This document shows, in pieces, positions 44,301 to 53,309 of a stretch of DNA of 64,000 nucleotides (its first letter is position 1; every line of letters starts with the position of its first letter). Below the pieces are notes generated by a model. It did no database searches. It was not told where the DNA came from and worked only from the letters and a program-made list of their open reading frames with translations. Position numbers and translations under genes: made by a program. Origin of the DNA: Sedimentisphaerales bacterium (GTDB taxonomy: Bacteria > Planctomycetota > Phycisphaerae > Sedimentisphaerales > Anaerobacaceae); assembly GCA_016932095.1 (NCBI GenBank), contig JAFGDN010000089.1, positions 1 to 64,000 on the forward strand. Reading direction: 5' to 3'.

Positions 44301-44990
44301 ATGGAAGGCGAAGAAAGTAACAAATTACAAAACACAAATGACAAACAAATTTCAAGAGCCAATAAACCAATGGCCCAAGCGGCTGTCGTGAATGTAACAT
44401 TCAGGATTCCAGTATGGCTGGATGAGATTATTGCGTGGCCTGTGATGGTTTATCGCAGACGGAAATACGGCAGCGCATATCGCTGGATAAATCTTGGCGA
44501 GGGGGAGCGGACACAGGTTGACCAGGAGGATTACAGGCGGTTTGGAAAATACAACTGGAGCGTCATCGGAACGGGGAAGAATTTATACGCAGTCAGGCAC
44601 GCCAAAGTCGGGCCGAGACAGACGAAAATCGTGAGATTGCACAGGGAAATAATGAACGCGCCGAAGGACAAGTTAGTCGACCACAAATACGGAGACAGCT
44701 TAGACAACCGAAAGGAGAACCTGCGGTTAGCGACACATTCGCAGAACCAGTGCAACAAGCGAAAGACGAGGTCGAAGACATCATCAAAATACAGGGGCGC
44801 TTATTTTGACAAACGGAGGATACGATGGCAGCTATATATACGTTATAATGGGAAAAGGGTGTACCTGGGCAGTTTCAAAAGCGAAGAAGAAGCAGGCAGG
44901 GCGTATGACGCGGCGGCGAGGAAATATCACGGAGAGTTCGCGAGGTTGAACTTCCCGGAAGAAAATCAAAAAGTAAAAATGCAAAAATGA
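44301..44990 (+). CDS. HNH endonuclease-AP2 domain protein (homing-endonuclease-like)
   Basis: 229 residues. An N-terminal stretch is followed by an HNH_3-type nuclease segment (LHREIMNAP at 113-121, VDHKYGDSLDNRKENLRLAT at 126-145). A C-terminal AP2 DNA-binding domain spans 163-218 (KYRGAYFDKRRIRWQLYIRYNGKRVYLGSF...AYDAAARKYHGEFARLNF). This fusion is typical of free-standing homing endonucleases in phages and bacteria. Residues 6-17 (SNKLQNTNDKQI) are translated from a dispersed-repeat phrase, so the true start could be Met24 (44370). Confidence 0.85.
   Translation: MEGEESNKLQNTNDKQISRANKPMAQAAVVNVTFRIPVWLDEIIAWPVMVYRRRKYGSAYRWINLGEGERTQVDQEDYRRFGKYNWSVIGTGKNLYAVRHAKVGPRQTKIVRLHREIMNAPKDKLVDHKYGDSLDNRKENLRLATHSQNQCNKRKTRSKTSSKYRGAYFDKRRIRWQLYIRYNGKRVYLGSFKSEEEAGRAYDAAARKYHGEFARLNFPEENQKVKMQK
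44316..44358. repeat. dispersed repeat phrase at the HNH-AP2 gene start
   Basis: AACAAATTACAAAACACAAA followed by TGACAAACAAATTTC has the form of a widespread short repeat in environmental genomes; it is in frame with the HNH-AP2 gene. One copy only here, so assignment is by resemblance. Confidence 0.5.
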
Positions 44991-45086
44991 GGAAGTCCTG
45001 AAAAAAAACGGGAATTGTAAGGCGGTGCTTGACTTTATGTGAGATTACTCTATTCTTGGCTGCGATTTTTAACATGGAGGTCAAAA

Positions 45087-46388
45087 ATGGCAGTCCGACA
45101 AGACGAAGGAGCGTTTGAGTTCGAGGCAGAGGTGCAGCCAGCGAAAGGCACAGTTCTGTACGGTGAACATCTCAAGCTGACGGACAAGTCCCATATAGCG
45201 GAATTCGCCGGTTACCTTATGCCGTTGTGGTATTCGTCGATAAGCGAGGAACACTCGGCTGTTCGTCAAAAGGCAGGAGTGTTTGACTGCACGCATATGG
45301 GCATACTGGAGGTCGGCGGCAAAGAGGCGGAGAGCTTTCTTGACGCGATTACGACAAATAATGTTAGCGCCCTGCAAACAAGTTCTGCTCAATACAGCTA
45401 CATACTCGATGCAGCCGGTAACATACTGGATGACATAATTATTTATCGGCGCGATAAAGATAAATTTATGGTTGTTGTGAACGCCGCCAATGAGCCGAAA
45501 ATCAAGGCGTATCTGTCGGCATTATTAACAGGGAGATATTTCACCGCAGAGCACGCGGAGACCGCAGAGAAAGAACAAGGCAAGTTTTTTCTTAAGAATT
45601 GGCAGGAGGCGGTTTTAATTCGAGATATGAGGGATACAAGCAGCGGGCCGGACTGCCGGGTGGATATCGCGCTGCAGGGGCCAATTTCATTAGAAGTGTT
45701 GAGTAAACTGACGGACACGCCAACAATTGAAAAGGCAGAGGCATTGAAAAACTTTACGTTTTTTGAAACGAACTTCGCCGGGATTGACTGCATCATTTCA
45801 CGAACCGGCTATACCGGCGCCAAAGTCGGGTTTGAGATTTTTGTTCACCCGGACAAAGCCGTAGAGCTGTGGCGCCGGCTGATTGATGCCGGCGCTATAC
45901 CTTGTGGACTGGGGGCACGAGACAGTTTGCGGATTGAGGCGGGACTGCCTTTGTACGGCCACGAGCTTGACGGACGGTATGATATATCGCCAATCGAGGC
46001 GGGGTACGGCTGGGCAGTGGAACTTGAGAAAGAATTTTTCGTCGGCAAATCAGCGGTTGAGAAGTACGCAAAAAGTTCCGATATGAAGGTAGCCAGAATT
46101 GAGCTGCCCGGAGAAAAAGGCGTAAGGCCCGTCAGGCAAAACGATGGACTGATAAAACAAGGCGTTTGTATCGGGTGGGTACTGAGCAGCGCAACAGTAG
46201 GAAATCGCCAGATTGCTCTTGTATATATGGAAAAGGGAAAAGTTGTCGAAGGAGATTCGATTGGCGTGTATTATTTAGCGAGAAGTGAAAGCCAGAAAAG
46301 CAAAGGCAGAAAAGAAAACGTTAGGCGAGGCGACCGCTTTGAGCCGGATATTGAAGGCAAAATTATAAGCAGGTTTGAAAAATTTTAA
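45087..46388 (+). CDS. gcvT: glycine cleavage system aminomethyltransferase (T protein)
   Basis: Transfers the methylene carbon of glycine from the H protein to tetrahydrofolate. DCTHMGILEVGGKEAESFLD, IISRTGYTGAKVGFEIFV and LGARDSLRIEAGLPLYGHELD match the family. ATG 45087 has GGAGG 6 bases upstream. Residues 152-162 (FTAEHAETAEK) are an in-frame dispersed repeat absent from ordinary T proteins, placed in a loop region before the central domain continues. First gene of the operon gcvT-gcvH-SIR2-like-gcvPA-gcvPB. Confidence 0.93.
   Translation: MAVRQDEGAFEFEAEVQPAKGTVLYGEHLKLTDKSHIAEFAGYLMPLWYSSISEEHSAVRQKAGVFDCTHMGILEVGGKEAESFLDAITTNNVSALQTSSAQYSYILDAAGNILDDIIIYRRDKDKFMVVVNAANEPKIKAYLSALLTGRYFTAEHAETAEKEQGKFFLKNWQEAVLIRDMRDTSSGPDCRVDIALQGPISLEVLSKLTDTPTIEKAEALKNFTFFETNFAGIDCIISRTGYTGAKVGFEIFVHPDKAVELWRRLIDAGAIPCGLGARDSLRIEAGLPLYGHELDGRYDISPIEAGYGWAVELEKEFFVGKSAVEKYAKSSDMKVARIELPGEKGVRPVRQNDGLIKQGVCIGWVLSSATVGNRQIALVYMEKGKVVEGDSIGVYYLARSESQKSKGRKENVRRGDRFEPDIEGKIISRFEKF
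45540..45572. repeat. in-frame repeat arm in gcvT (ACCGCAGAGCACGCGGAG family)
   Basis: TTCACCGCAGAGCACGCGGA followed by GACCGCAGAGAAA equals the left arm of the palindromes at 1039 and 46798. Only one arm is present, read as FTAEHAETAEK. Confidence 0.82.
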
Positions 46389-46403
46389 TAAAGGGACGGG
46401 ATT

Positions 46404-46784
46404 ATGGTTGTGAAAGGATTGCTTTATACCAAAGAGCACGAATGGGCGAAGGTCGATGGCGACGTTGCCGCTATCGGTATAACCGACCATGCGCAGGACC
46501 AGCTTGGCGAGCTGACTTTTATAGAGCTGCCCGAGGTCGGTAAAGAGGTCAAACAAAACGGCCAGCTCGGGGCGGCCGAAAGCTCGAAAGCCGCCAGCGA
46601 CGTTTACTCACCCGTTAGCGGCTCGATTACAGAAGTCAATGAGGAGCTTAAAAGCAAGCCGGAGCTGGTCAACAAGGATTGCTACGGCGCCGGCTGGATT
46701 TGTAAAATCCGGCTCACCGACAAGGATTCGCTTAAGAATCTTATGGACGCCGGACAATACGAGGAATACTTGAAAGGTTTATAG
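46404..46784 (+). CDS. gcvH: glycine cleavage system H protein
   Basis: Lipoyl carrier protein of 126 residues. EHEWAKVDGDVAAIGITDHAQDQLGELTFIELPEVG is typical, and the lipoylated lysine lies in AAESSKAASDVYSPVSG. The TAG stop codon is itself the first three bases of a repeat arm (TAGCCACAGAG). Confidence 0.95.
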   Translation: MVVKGLLYTKEHEWAKVDGDVAAIGITDHAQDQLGELTFIELPEVGKEVKQNGQLGAAESSKAASDVYSPVSGSITEVNEELKSKPELVNKDCYGAGWICKIRLTDKDSLKNLMDAGQYEEYLKGL

Positions 46785-46817
46785 CCACAGAGATTTTTAG
46801 CCACAGAGGACACAGAG
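46782..46817. repeat. left inverted-repeat block of the SIR2-like gene
   Basis: Outer unit TAGCCACAGAGATTTT (46782-46797) and inner unit TAGCCACAGAGGACACAGAG (46798-46817). The inner unit is the exact reverse complement of 47806-47825. Confidence 0.92.
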
Positions 46818-46818
46818 A

Positions 46819-47790
46819 TTGATAGATAAAAAAACAGTTTTTGTTCTTGGTGCCGGGGCCAGTTGTCCGTATGGTTATCCTTCCGGATCTCAGCTTCGCG
46901 AAGATATTTGTCTGCGTTTCAAGAATAGATATATAGAATATTTAAACAGCGCTGAACCAAATTATGGTGCGAGAGAAGACAAGATTTCAATTGTTGACCA
47001 TTTTGCAAAAACCTTTTTAAAATCTAGAATTCAATCAATCGATCTTTTTTTGGCAAACAATCGACGCCTTGCATCGACTGGGAAATATATCATTGCTTTT
47101 GAGATTCTCGAAATAGAGAACAAAAGTCATTCTCTTGAGCAATCCTACCAATTACAACAAGATTGGTACCTATATCTGTTTAATCGTTTTATAAGAGGTA
47201 TTACTACTGGCGACCGACTTCCCGATTTTTCTAATGGGAAGATTGGATTTATCACATTTAATTACGACCGCTCTCTTGAAAATTTACTCTACGAAAGTCT
47301 TCGTAATTCCTTTAATGATATTCCAGAACACGAGATTTATCGTTGTTTAAAAAGTATCGAGATTATCCATGTATATGGCCAAATTGCTCCGCTGCAATGG
47401 CAAAATCAAGCTGATTATGTTGGATATGGCACACCATTAAATGAAGCCTTATTGAAAAAGATTAGTTGCAACATTAAAACGATTTATGAGGAAGAAAAAA
47501 CTTCGGCATTGGAAGATGCTCACGATATGCTCGAAGCTGCCGAAAGGGTATTCTTTCTTGGTTTTGGATATGCGCCTGAGAATATGGAAATTCTGAAATT
47601 ACCCAGAATAATCTCAAAAACTTCTAAATTTTATGGAACAGCATTTGGATTGGAATCAAGGGAAATACAAGATATATTTAAACGTGTTCATGACGGATTA
47701 CAACAAGGTTCACATCTAAAGATTAATCCCCATGAGATAAAACTCGAAAAGGAAATGGATTGCCTGAAATTATTGAGAAATTATTTTTAA
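46819..47790 (+). CDS. SIR2-like NAD-binding domain protein
   Basis: 323 residues. VFVLGAGASCPYGYPSG (residues 7-23) is the nucleotide-binding start of SIR2-like folds, followed by IGFITFNYDRSLENLL (142-157), IEIIHVYGQI (180-189, candidate catalytic His184) and FFLGFGYAPENME (245-257). Proteins with this SIR2-like layout often act in antiphage defence by consuming NAD, so a defence role is an inference. The TTG start is two bases after the inner inverted repeat. The gene is visibly A+T-richer than the gcv genes around it. Confidence 0.75.
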   Translation: MIDKKTVFVLGAGASCPYGYPSGSQLREDICLRFKNRYIEYLNSAEPNYGAREDKISIVDHFAKTFLKSRIQSIDLFLANNRRLASTGKYIIAFEILEIENKSHSLEQSYQLQQDWYLYLFNRFIRGITTGDRLPDFSNGKIGFITFNYDRSLENLLYESLRNSFNDIPEHEIYRCLKSIEIIHVYGQIAPLQWQNQADYVGYGTPLNEALLKKISCNIKTIYEEEKTSALEDAHDMLEAAERVFFLGFGYAPENMEILKLPRIISKTSKFYGTAFGLESREIQDIFKRVHDGLQQGSHLKINPHEIKLEKEMDCLKLLRNYF

Positions 47791-47805
47791 TTTATTCTCT
47801 GTGAA

Positions 47806-47854
47806 CTCTGTGTCCTCTGTGGCTAAATAAAAACTTAAAATTTGCTCTGTGGCA
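47806..47854. repeat. right inverted-repeat block of the SIR2-like gene
   Basis: Inner unit CTCTGTGTCCTCTGTGGCTA (47806-47825) is a perfect 20-base reverse complement of the left inner unit. An outer unit with core CTCTGTGGC (47845-47853) mirrors the left outer unit. Confidence 0.92.
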
Positions 47855-47872
47855 AGATGGAGATTTGAAGAT

Positions 47873-49204
47873 ATGCCGTTCATAGCCAATACCGACGAGC
47901 AGCGAAGGCAAATGCTGGCGGATATCGGGCTTACGATGGAGGGGCTGTTTTCGGATATTCCCAAAGAGCTTCTGTGCGGCAAGCTCAATATCGGCGATGG
48001 GCTTGCTGAACAGGAAGTCCGCGAGGTGCTTGCGGCGCTTGCCGGCAAAAACTCGATAGACCTGACGCTTTTTTTAGGCGGGGGGTTTTACGACCATTTC
48101 ATACCGGCTGCCGTTTATTCGATTATATCGCGGGGCGAGTTTTATACTGCCTATACGCCCTATCAGCCGGAGGTCTCACAGGGAACTTTACAGGCGATTT
48201 ACGAGTATCAGTCGATGATTTGCCGGCTGACGGAGATGGAGGTCGCCAACGCCTCACTTTATGACGGCGGGACCGCGATGTATGAGGCGATGATGATGGC
48301 CCTTCGCATTACGGGCCGAAACAAGGTAATAATCGACGACAGCGTCAACCCGATTTACCGCGTAATGATTGAATCATACACACGGAATTTGAAAATTGAA
48401 TACATCCAGACGCACTGCTCAACTGGCCAGGCGGATAGAAACCAGATTTTGGAAAAACTGGACACCGAGACGGCGGCTGTGATTTTACAAAATCCCAATT
48501 TCTTCGGCTGCATCGACGACTTCACCGACATAGCCCAGGCGGCACATAATAAGGGCGCTCTTCTAATAATGTCGTGTTACCCGATTTCGCTGGGAATTCT
48601 CAAAACGCCGGGTGCAATGGGAGCAGATATTGCTACGGGAGAGGGGCAGAGTTTGGGTTTGCCAATGTCTTTCGGCGGGCCGTATCTTGGTTTTATGGCG
48701 GCGAAAATGGAATACGTGAGGAAGATGCCGGGACGAATTATCGGCAGGACCCTGGACAGGCAGGGCAGGCAATGTTTTGTTATGACCCTTCAGGCCAGAG
48801 AACAACACATACGCCGGGAAAAGGCGACATCGAATATTTGTTCTAATGAGGCGCTATGCGCAATGACGGCGCTTGTTTATCTTGCGCTAATGGGCAAGGA
48901 TGGTCTGCGCCAAACCGCCCATCTTTGCGCGGACAAGGCCAGTTACGCGTATGGTCGCCTTACAGCAATACCAAAAGTCAAACCGCATTTCAGGGCCAAA
49001 TGGTTCTTCAATGAGTTTGTGCTGGACCTTCCGAAAGACGCGGCAGACGTGATAGTAAAATTGATAGAAAAGGGATTCGCGGCAGGTTTTCCCCTGAGCA
49101 GGTATTACCCCGATATGAAAAACAGTATGCTTGTATGCTTTACGGAAAAACGCACCAAGCAGCAGATAGGTATGTTCGCCGAGGCATTGGAGAGCGTCCT
49201 ATGA
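47873..49204 (+). CDS. gcvPA: glycine dehydrogenase (decarboxylating) subunit 1
   Basis: N-terminal half of the P protein in the two-subunit form; decarboxylates glycine with pyridoxal phosphate. MPFIANTDEQRRQML, GGGFYDHFIPAAVYSI, YTPYQPEVSQGTLQAIYEYQ and SLGLPMSFGGPYLGF are characteristic. Length 443. ATG 47873 is preferred to the GTG at 47849, which lies in the repeat. The stop overlaps gcvPB as ATGA. Confidence 0.95.
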   Translation: MPFIANTDEQRRQMLADIGLTMEGLFSDIPKELLCGKLNIGDGLAEQEVREVLAALAGKNSIDLTLFLGGGFYDHFIPAAVYSIISRGEFYTAYTPYQPEVSQGTLQAIYEYQSMICRLTEMEVANASLYDGGTAMYEAMMMALRITGRNKVIIDDSVNPIYRVMIESYTRNLKIEYIQTHCSTGQADRNQILEKLDTETAAVILQNPNFFGCIDDFTDIAQAAHNKGALLIMSCYPISLGILKTPGAMGADIATGEGQSLGLPMSFGGPYLGFMAAKMEYVRKMPGRIIGRTLDRQGRQCFVMTLQAREQHIRREKATSNICSNEALCAMTALVYLALMGKDGLRQTAHLCADKASYAYGRLTAIPKVKPHFRAKWFFNEFVLDLPKDAADVIVKLIEKGFAAGFPLSRYYPDMKNSMLVCFTEKRTKQQIGMFAEALESVL

Positions 49205-50676
49205 AACTGATATTTGAAAAGAGCATGCCGGGTAGGCGAGGCGTTCAAACAACGCGAAGCGATGTCGGGGAAACGATAAATATAAAGAAGGAGTTTTTAA
49301 GAGATAAACCCGCCGAGATAACGGAGCTTAGCGAGCTCGATGTAGTAAGGCATTTTACGCAGCTTAGCCGACTTAATTTCGGCGTCGATACCAGCTTTTA
49401 CCCCCTCGGCTCCTGCACGATGAAATATAACCCCAAGGTTGCTGAACGCATCGCCTCATACCCCGGCTTTGCCCATCTTCACCCGCTGCTTCCCCAGTTA
49501 CGAGGCGGGGGAATGCTCACGCAGGGGGCGCTGGCCGTGCTTTATGAAATGGATTTGCTTTTGCGCGAAATTACCGGTATGGCGGGTTTTACGATGCAGC
49601 CATTAGCAGGCGCACACGGGGAACTGACGGGCATTATGATTATGGCAGCGTATCATCGCGATAAGGGCAATAAGAAAACCACCGTCCTGATACCCGACAG
49701 CGCCCACGGCACAAACCCCGCCAGTGCGGCCATCGCCGGCTACAAGGTCGCAACAGTAGCCAGCACCGACAAAGGCGTGATGGACGTCAATGCCCTTAAA
49801 ACCGTTCTTAATGACGAAGTCGCCGGCTTGATGCTGACCTGTCCCAATACCCTCGGTTTGTTTGACCCGAATATAAAGGAAATCTGCGATTTGATTCACA
49901 GCGTCGATGGCCTCGCTTATTACGATGGCGCGAACCTCAATGCCATTACAGGCAAAGCCCGGCCCGGCGATTTCGGCTTCGACATAGTCCATATCAATCT
50001 TCACAAAACCTTCGCAACGCCTCACGGCGGAGGCGGTCCAGGCGCAGGCCCCGTCGGGGTTATGGGCAAACTCGTCGATTATCTGCCCGTCTCGATTGTA
50101 GTCAAACGCGACGACGGCACATACGCCCTCGAATACGACAGGCCAAAATCAATCGGCTACATCGCGCCCTTCTACGGTAACTTCGCGGTCATACTGCGGG
50201 CATACGTTTATATTTTAATGTTGGGAAGAGAAGGGCTGCTTCGCGTCGCCGAAAACGCCGTGCTTAACGCCAATTATATCCGAGTCAAACTTCGGGAATG
50301 CTTCGAGTCGGCCGTTGATACCCCGTGTATGCACGAATGCGTCTTTAGCCCCTCTAAAAAAATGCTCGAAACCGACGTTCACGCAATAGACGTTGCCAAG
50401 GCGTTAATTGACCGCGGCTTTCACCCGCCGACAGTGTATTTCCCGACGACGGTCAAAGAGGCAATTATGATTGAGCCGACAGAAACCGAGAGTAAGGAAA
50501 CGCTGGATGCCTTTATCGAAGCGATGAAGGATATTGCGGATACCGCTCAAAGCGAGCCGGAGAAGCTAAAAAACGCCCCGCTCTCCACCCCAGTTTGCAG
50601 GCCGGACGAAACCGCCGCGGCAAAGAACCTTGACCTGGCGTATCTGAATCCAGCGCGTTTGTTGCGCGAAGAATGA
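49201..50676 (+). CDS. gcvPB: glycine dehydrogenase (decarboxylating) subunit 2
   Basis: C-terminal half of the P protein, carrying the pyridoxal phosphate lysine in HINLHKTFATPHGGGGPGAGPVGV. FYPLGSCTMKYNP, QPLAGAHGELTGI and DSAHGTNPASAA are family hallmarks. 491 residues. Start ATG 49201 overlaps gcvPA by 4 bases. No lipoamide dehydrogenase (L protein) gene is nearby. Confidence 0.95.
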   Translation: MKLIFEKSMPGRRGVQTTRSDVGETINIKKEFLRDKPAEITELSELDVVRHFTQLSRLNFGVDTSFYPLGSCTMKYNPKVAERIASYPGFAHLHPLLPQLRGGGMLTQGALAVLYEMDLLLREITGMAGFTMQPLAGAHGELTGIMIMAAYHRDKGNKKTTVLIPDSAHGTNPASAAIAGYKVATVASTDKGVMDVNALKTVLNDEVAGLMLTCPNTLGLFDPNIKEICDLIHSVDGLAYYDGANLNAITGKARPGDFGFDIVHINLHKTFATPHGGGGPGAGPVGVMGKLVDYLPVSIVVKRDDGTYALEYDRPKSIGYIAPFYGNFAVILRAYVYILMLGREGLLRVAENAVLNANYIRVKLRECFESAVDTPCMHECVFSPSKKMLETDVHAIDVAKALIDRGFHPPTVYFPTTVKEAIMIEPTETESKETLDAFIEAMKDIADTAQSEPEKLKNAPLSTPVCRPDETAAAKNLDLAYLNPARLLREE

Positions 50677-50677
50677 A

Positions 50678-52480
50678 TTAACCTGCCGTGCGGATATTAG
50701 CCGAACGTTCTTTCTTTAACGCTTTCATGAGATGCGGTAGAATGTAGCAATCGACCACGGCATCCCAGCTCATATTCTTCGCGATGCGGTAGCCGTTTTC
50801 GACCATAGCCGTTATTTCCGCCTCGGTCTTGGGCAAAAGCCGGATGATTTCATCGGCCACCTCCCGACCGACCTTTGTCTCAACCCTGTTGCGAACGTTC
50901 CTGTCTATTCTGAGGAGGTCCTGCACGTCGCCGAACATCCCGCTGACCGACGTATAGTCGGCGATTACGATATTTTTGATGCCATCCGGCGAAGTGACGC
51001 GCAAAGCTGCTATCGCCTCATCTACGAACCCGGCGCAGCCGCTGACGCTGCTGAAAACGCAAAGCGCCCCGAAGGTCAACGGCTCCAGCGTCGCAATCCC
51101 GAACGGCTCATAAACGCTCTGTCCGAATTCAACATCCGTGCCCCTGCGAATATCAATAAACTCCATATTCGCAGGCATCCTGACTCCACACAATTTCCTG
51201 TCGAACCCGAACTGATTGATAAAGACGACCTTTACACTCGAGCTTTTCGTGTTGAATTCCTGAACCGCTGTATAAAATGCCGCTTCTCCCCCCGACAAAT
51301 CGGGCCATCCCTCGCGGTGCGCCACAGGCCAGTTGTATTTCGCTTCCATATCATAAATATCGGCGCTGCGCCGCTGGCCCACCTCGGTAGAAAGAAGGAA
51401 CATTACAGCCCTTTTATCCGCCCTTCTTAACGCCGTATCAAGGTGCTCTAACACCCTCAAATCTCGCCATAAACCTTTGCTTTGAACCAGGCGCGTTACG
51501 TGCGAAAAGGTCAAATCCGGCTTATATCCGAGGATATTATAGCAATAGTGCTGTAACTTTTCCTTCGACGCCAGTTTTTCTTGCATCGTTGTTTGATAAG
51601 CCGGTATGCCGTTATAGACAACCGCTATATCCTTCGATTCGAACTCCGGCGCAAGGAACCTCAATTCATCCGCCACCAGCCGGCCAACCGCCAGAATAAC
51701 ATCGCAGTGTTTCGACGCCTCGACCAGCGGGTGTTTGAAGTACTGGCTCTGGTCTCCGAACACGTCTTTAACGTAAAGTTTTTTCTGGTGCGCCCTTTTG
51801 ATGACGTTATAAAACATCGTATCGTGGCCCGGATGATGTTCGACGATGTTGCGCATTGTGGCGACCTCGTGGGCGTAAAAAGCGGTCCTGTAGGCAGTTT
51901 GCGTATCGAGCATCGCCGCCAAAGCCGTAGGCATCCCCATATATTCGTGCGCGACTATAACGGTTTTGTCCGTCGCAGCCCCGATTGCCTTGAGAACCGA
52001 CAGGGCTATCGGCGCAAGCCGGACGTATTCTTCGTATTCCCATAGGTGTTCATACAGGTCACTGCGAATCCCGAACCGCTCGAACAACTGGCTTTTGAAG
52101 CCGTTGACAATGCCCGGCTCCGCACGCTTTACGTCCAATAGAACCACTTCCGGAGAGCTTTTCACCCCCGTTTGCTTATCAACGAACATCCGCCTGCCGT
52201 AAACTATGCCGACGTTGAAGTAACCCTCAATTTTACGAAATGCCGAGGCGTAGCCGGTGTTGACTAATCCGTCGAAAGATGAATATAAAACTTCGCCCTG
52301 TTCTCCGAGACGGTCCAATACCGAACCCTCGGTTGTAAACAGCGGCCCTATGATAATGGAGCGTTCGATTGATTGAAGATAAACCTGGCTGGTGAAAAGA
52401 CCTTCAAGAACGGCCCCAATGCCGCCTATCTTCGAGGCCGCCTCATGAGTAACGTGGACCAAAATCGGCTTAACGCCCAT
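50678..52480 (-). CDS. glycogen/starch-synthase-like glycosyltransferase
   Basis: GT-B fold. The N-terminal HVTHEAASKIGGIGAVLEGL resembles the KxGG ADP/UDP-glucose site of glycogen synthases, and the C-terminal YEPFGIATLEPLTFGALCVFSSVSG contains the E-x7-E motif of retaining enzymes. The 600-residue length is greater than bacterial GlgA (about 480), and the text is intermediate between GT5 and GT3 families in my reading. Role in glycogen synthesis is likely but donor sugar is not determined. It converges with the gcv operon, one base apart. Confidence 0.75.
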   Translation of the reverse strand: MGVKPILVHVTHEAASKIGGIGAVLEGLFTSQVYLQSIERSIIIGPLFTTEGSVLDRLGEQGEVLYSSFDGLVNTGYASAFRKIEGYFNVGIVYGRRMFVDKQTGVKSSPEVVLLDVKRAEPGIVNGFKSQLFERFGIRSDLYEHLWEYEEYVRLAPIALSVLKAIGAATDKTVIVAHEYMGMPTALAAMLDTQTAYRTAFYAHEVATMRNIVEHHPGHDTMFYNVIKRAHQKKLYVKDVFGDQSQYFKHPLVEASKHCDVILAVGRLVADELRFLAPEFESKDIAVVYNGIPAYQTTMQEKLASKEKLQHYCYNILGYKPDLTFSHVTRLVQSKGLWRDLRVLEHLDTALRRADKRAVMFLLSTEVGQRRSADIYDMEAKYNWPVAHREGWPDLSGGEAAFYTAVQEFNTKSSSVKVVFINQFGFDRKLCGVRMPANMEFIDIRRGTDVEFGQSVYEPFGIATLEPLTFGALCVFSSVSGCAGFVDEAIAALRVTSPDGIKNIVIADYTSVSGMFGDVQDLLRIDRNVRNRVETKVGREVADEIIRLLPKTEAEITAMVENGYRIAKNMSWDAVVDCYILPHLMKALKKERSANIRTAG

Positions 52481-52693
52481 ACGAGACCCTTTCCATAGTA
52501 GTGCTTCTAAGCAGAATCGGTTTTATGAGCCACCCATATTAAATAATAATATGAGGGTCCAAATCTTCCAACTCTGGCGTTTCTGATTTTCTTAACATTA
52601 TTTTTAATCTCTTGGACACCTAATATGAATACGTCGTGCAGACCGATATGGTCTATTTGACGCCTGGATTGAAGGGAAAATCTGATTTTTTCC

Positions 52694-53206
52694 TTATCTT
52701 AATCGTCCGCGAAGGGTTTTTATGAGACCTGATAAAACCTGCTGGGGGATGTCCGCCAGTTCCGGCTCGGGTATTTCGCTAATGGCGATTCTTTCCAAGG
52801 TTTTCACGGCCCTGGTGCCTTCCGGTATGATTGATTTTACTGTTCTTTCCGCCTCTTCGAGTTCTCCGTCAGCCATTTGTCGAATATAGGCGATTATGCA
52901 TGTTATAAGCTCCGCTTCGCTCAGCGCTCCCGGCTTTGTTGTCGAGGGCTTTGGCTGCACCCCCTCTTCCGGCACAGCAGTTTCGCTGAGGATGTCCTGT
53001 CTTAGCCGAATCGTCTCCGCTCTCAGCTCCTTTTGTTTTCGTTCGTCCTCGGTGTCCAGCGGGGCCAGCCGAAGCTCGTCATGCGGCTCCCGGCTGGGCA
53101 CATAAACCTTGTTTTTGCACCCGGGGCATTTACCCCATTTACCGCCGGCGTTATCCGGCGCCTCTATTTTTTTGCCGCAGTGCTCACAGTGAAACGTTAT
53201 GCTCAT
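52694..53206 (-). CDS. zinc-ribbon-headed hypothetical protein
   Basis: The N-terminal 40 residues form a zinc ribbon (FHCEHCGKKIEAPDNAGGKWGKCPGCK), a very common start of planctomycete hypothetical proteins. A charged helix (about 55-75), a linker and a helical C-terminal domain follow. Function unknown. ATG 53206 is used; a GTG three codons upstream is possible. Confidence 0.7.
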   Translation of the reverse strand: MSITFHCEHCGKKIEAPDNAGGKWGKCPGCKNKVYVPSREPHDELRLAPLDTEDERKQKELRAETIRLRQDILSETAVPEEGVQPKPSTTKPGALSEAELITCIIAYIRQMADGELEEAERTVKSIIPEGTRAVKTLERIAISEIPEPELADIPQQVLSGLIKTLRGRLR

Positions 53207-53309
53207 CGTCCTCACCTTACATTTCGTTTCGTTGTCCTGCGTTTATCATATCATAATTTCCCAAAAACCGATAAAATTATAACCGACCAACCGTTCCTAT
53301 CAAGGAGAT

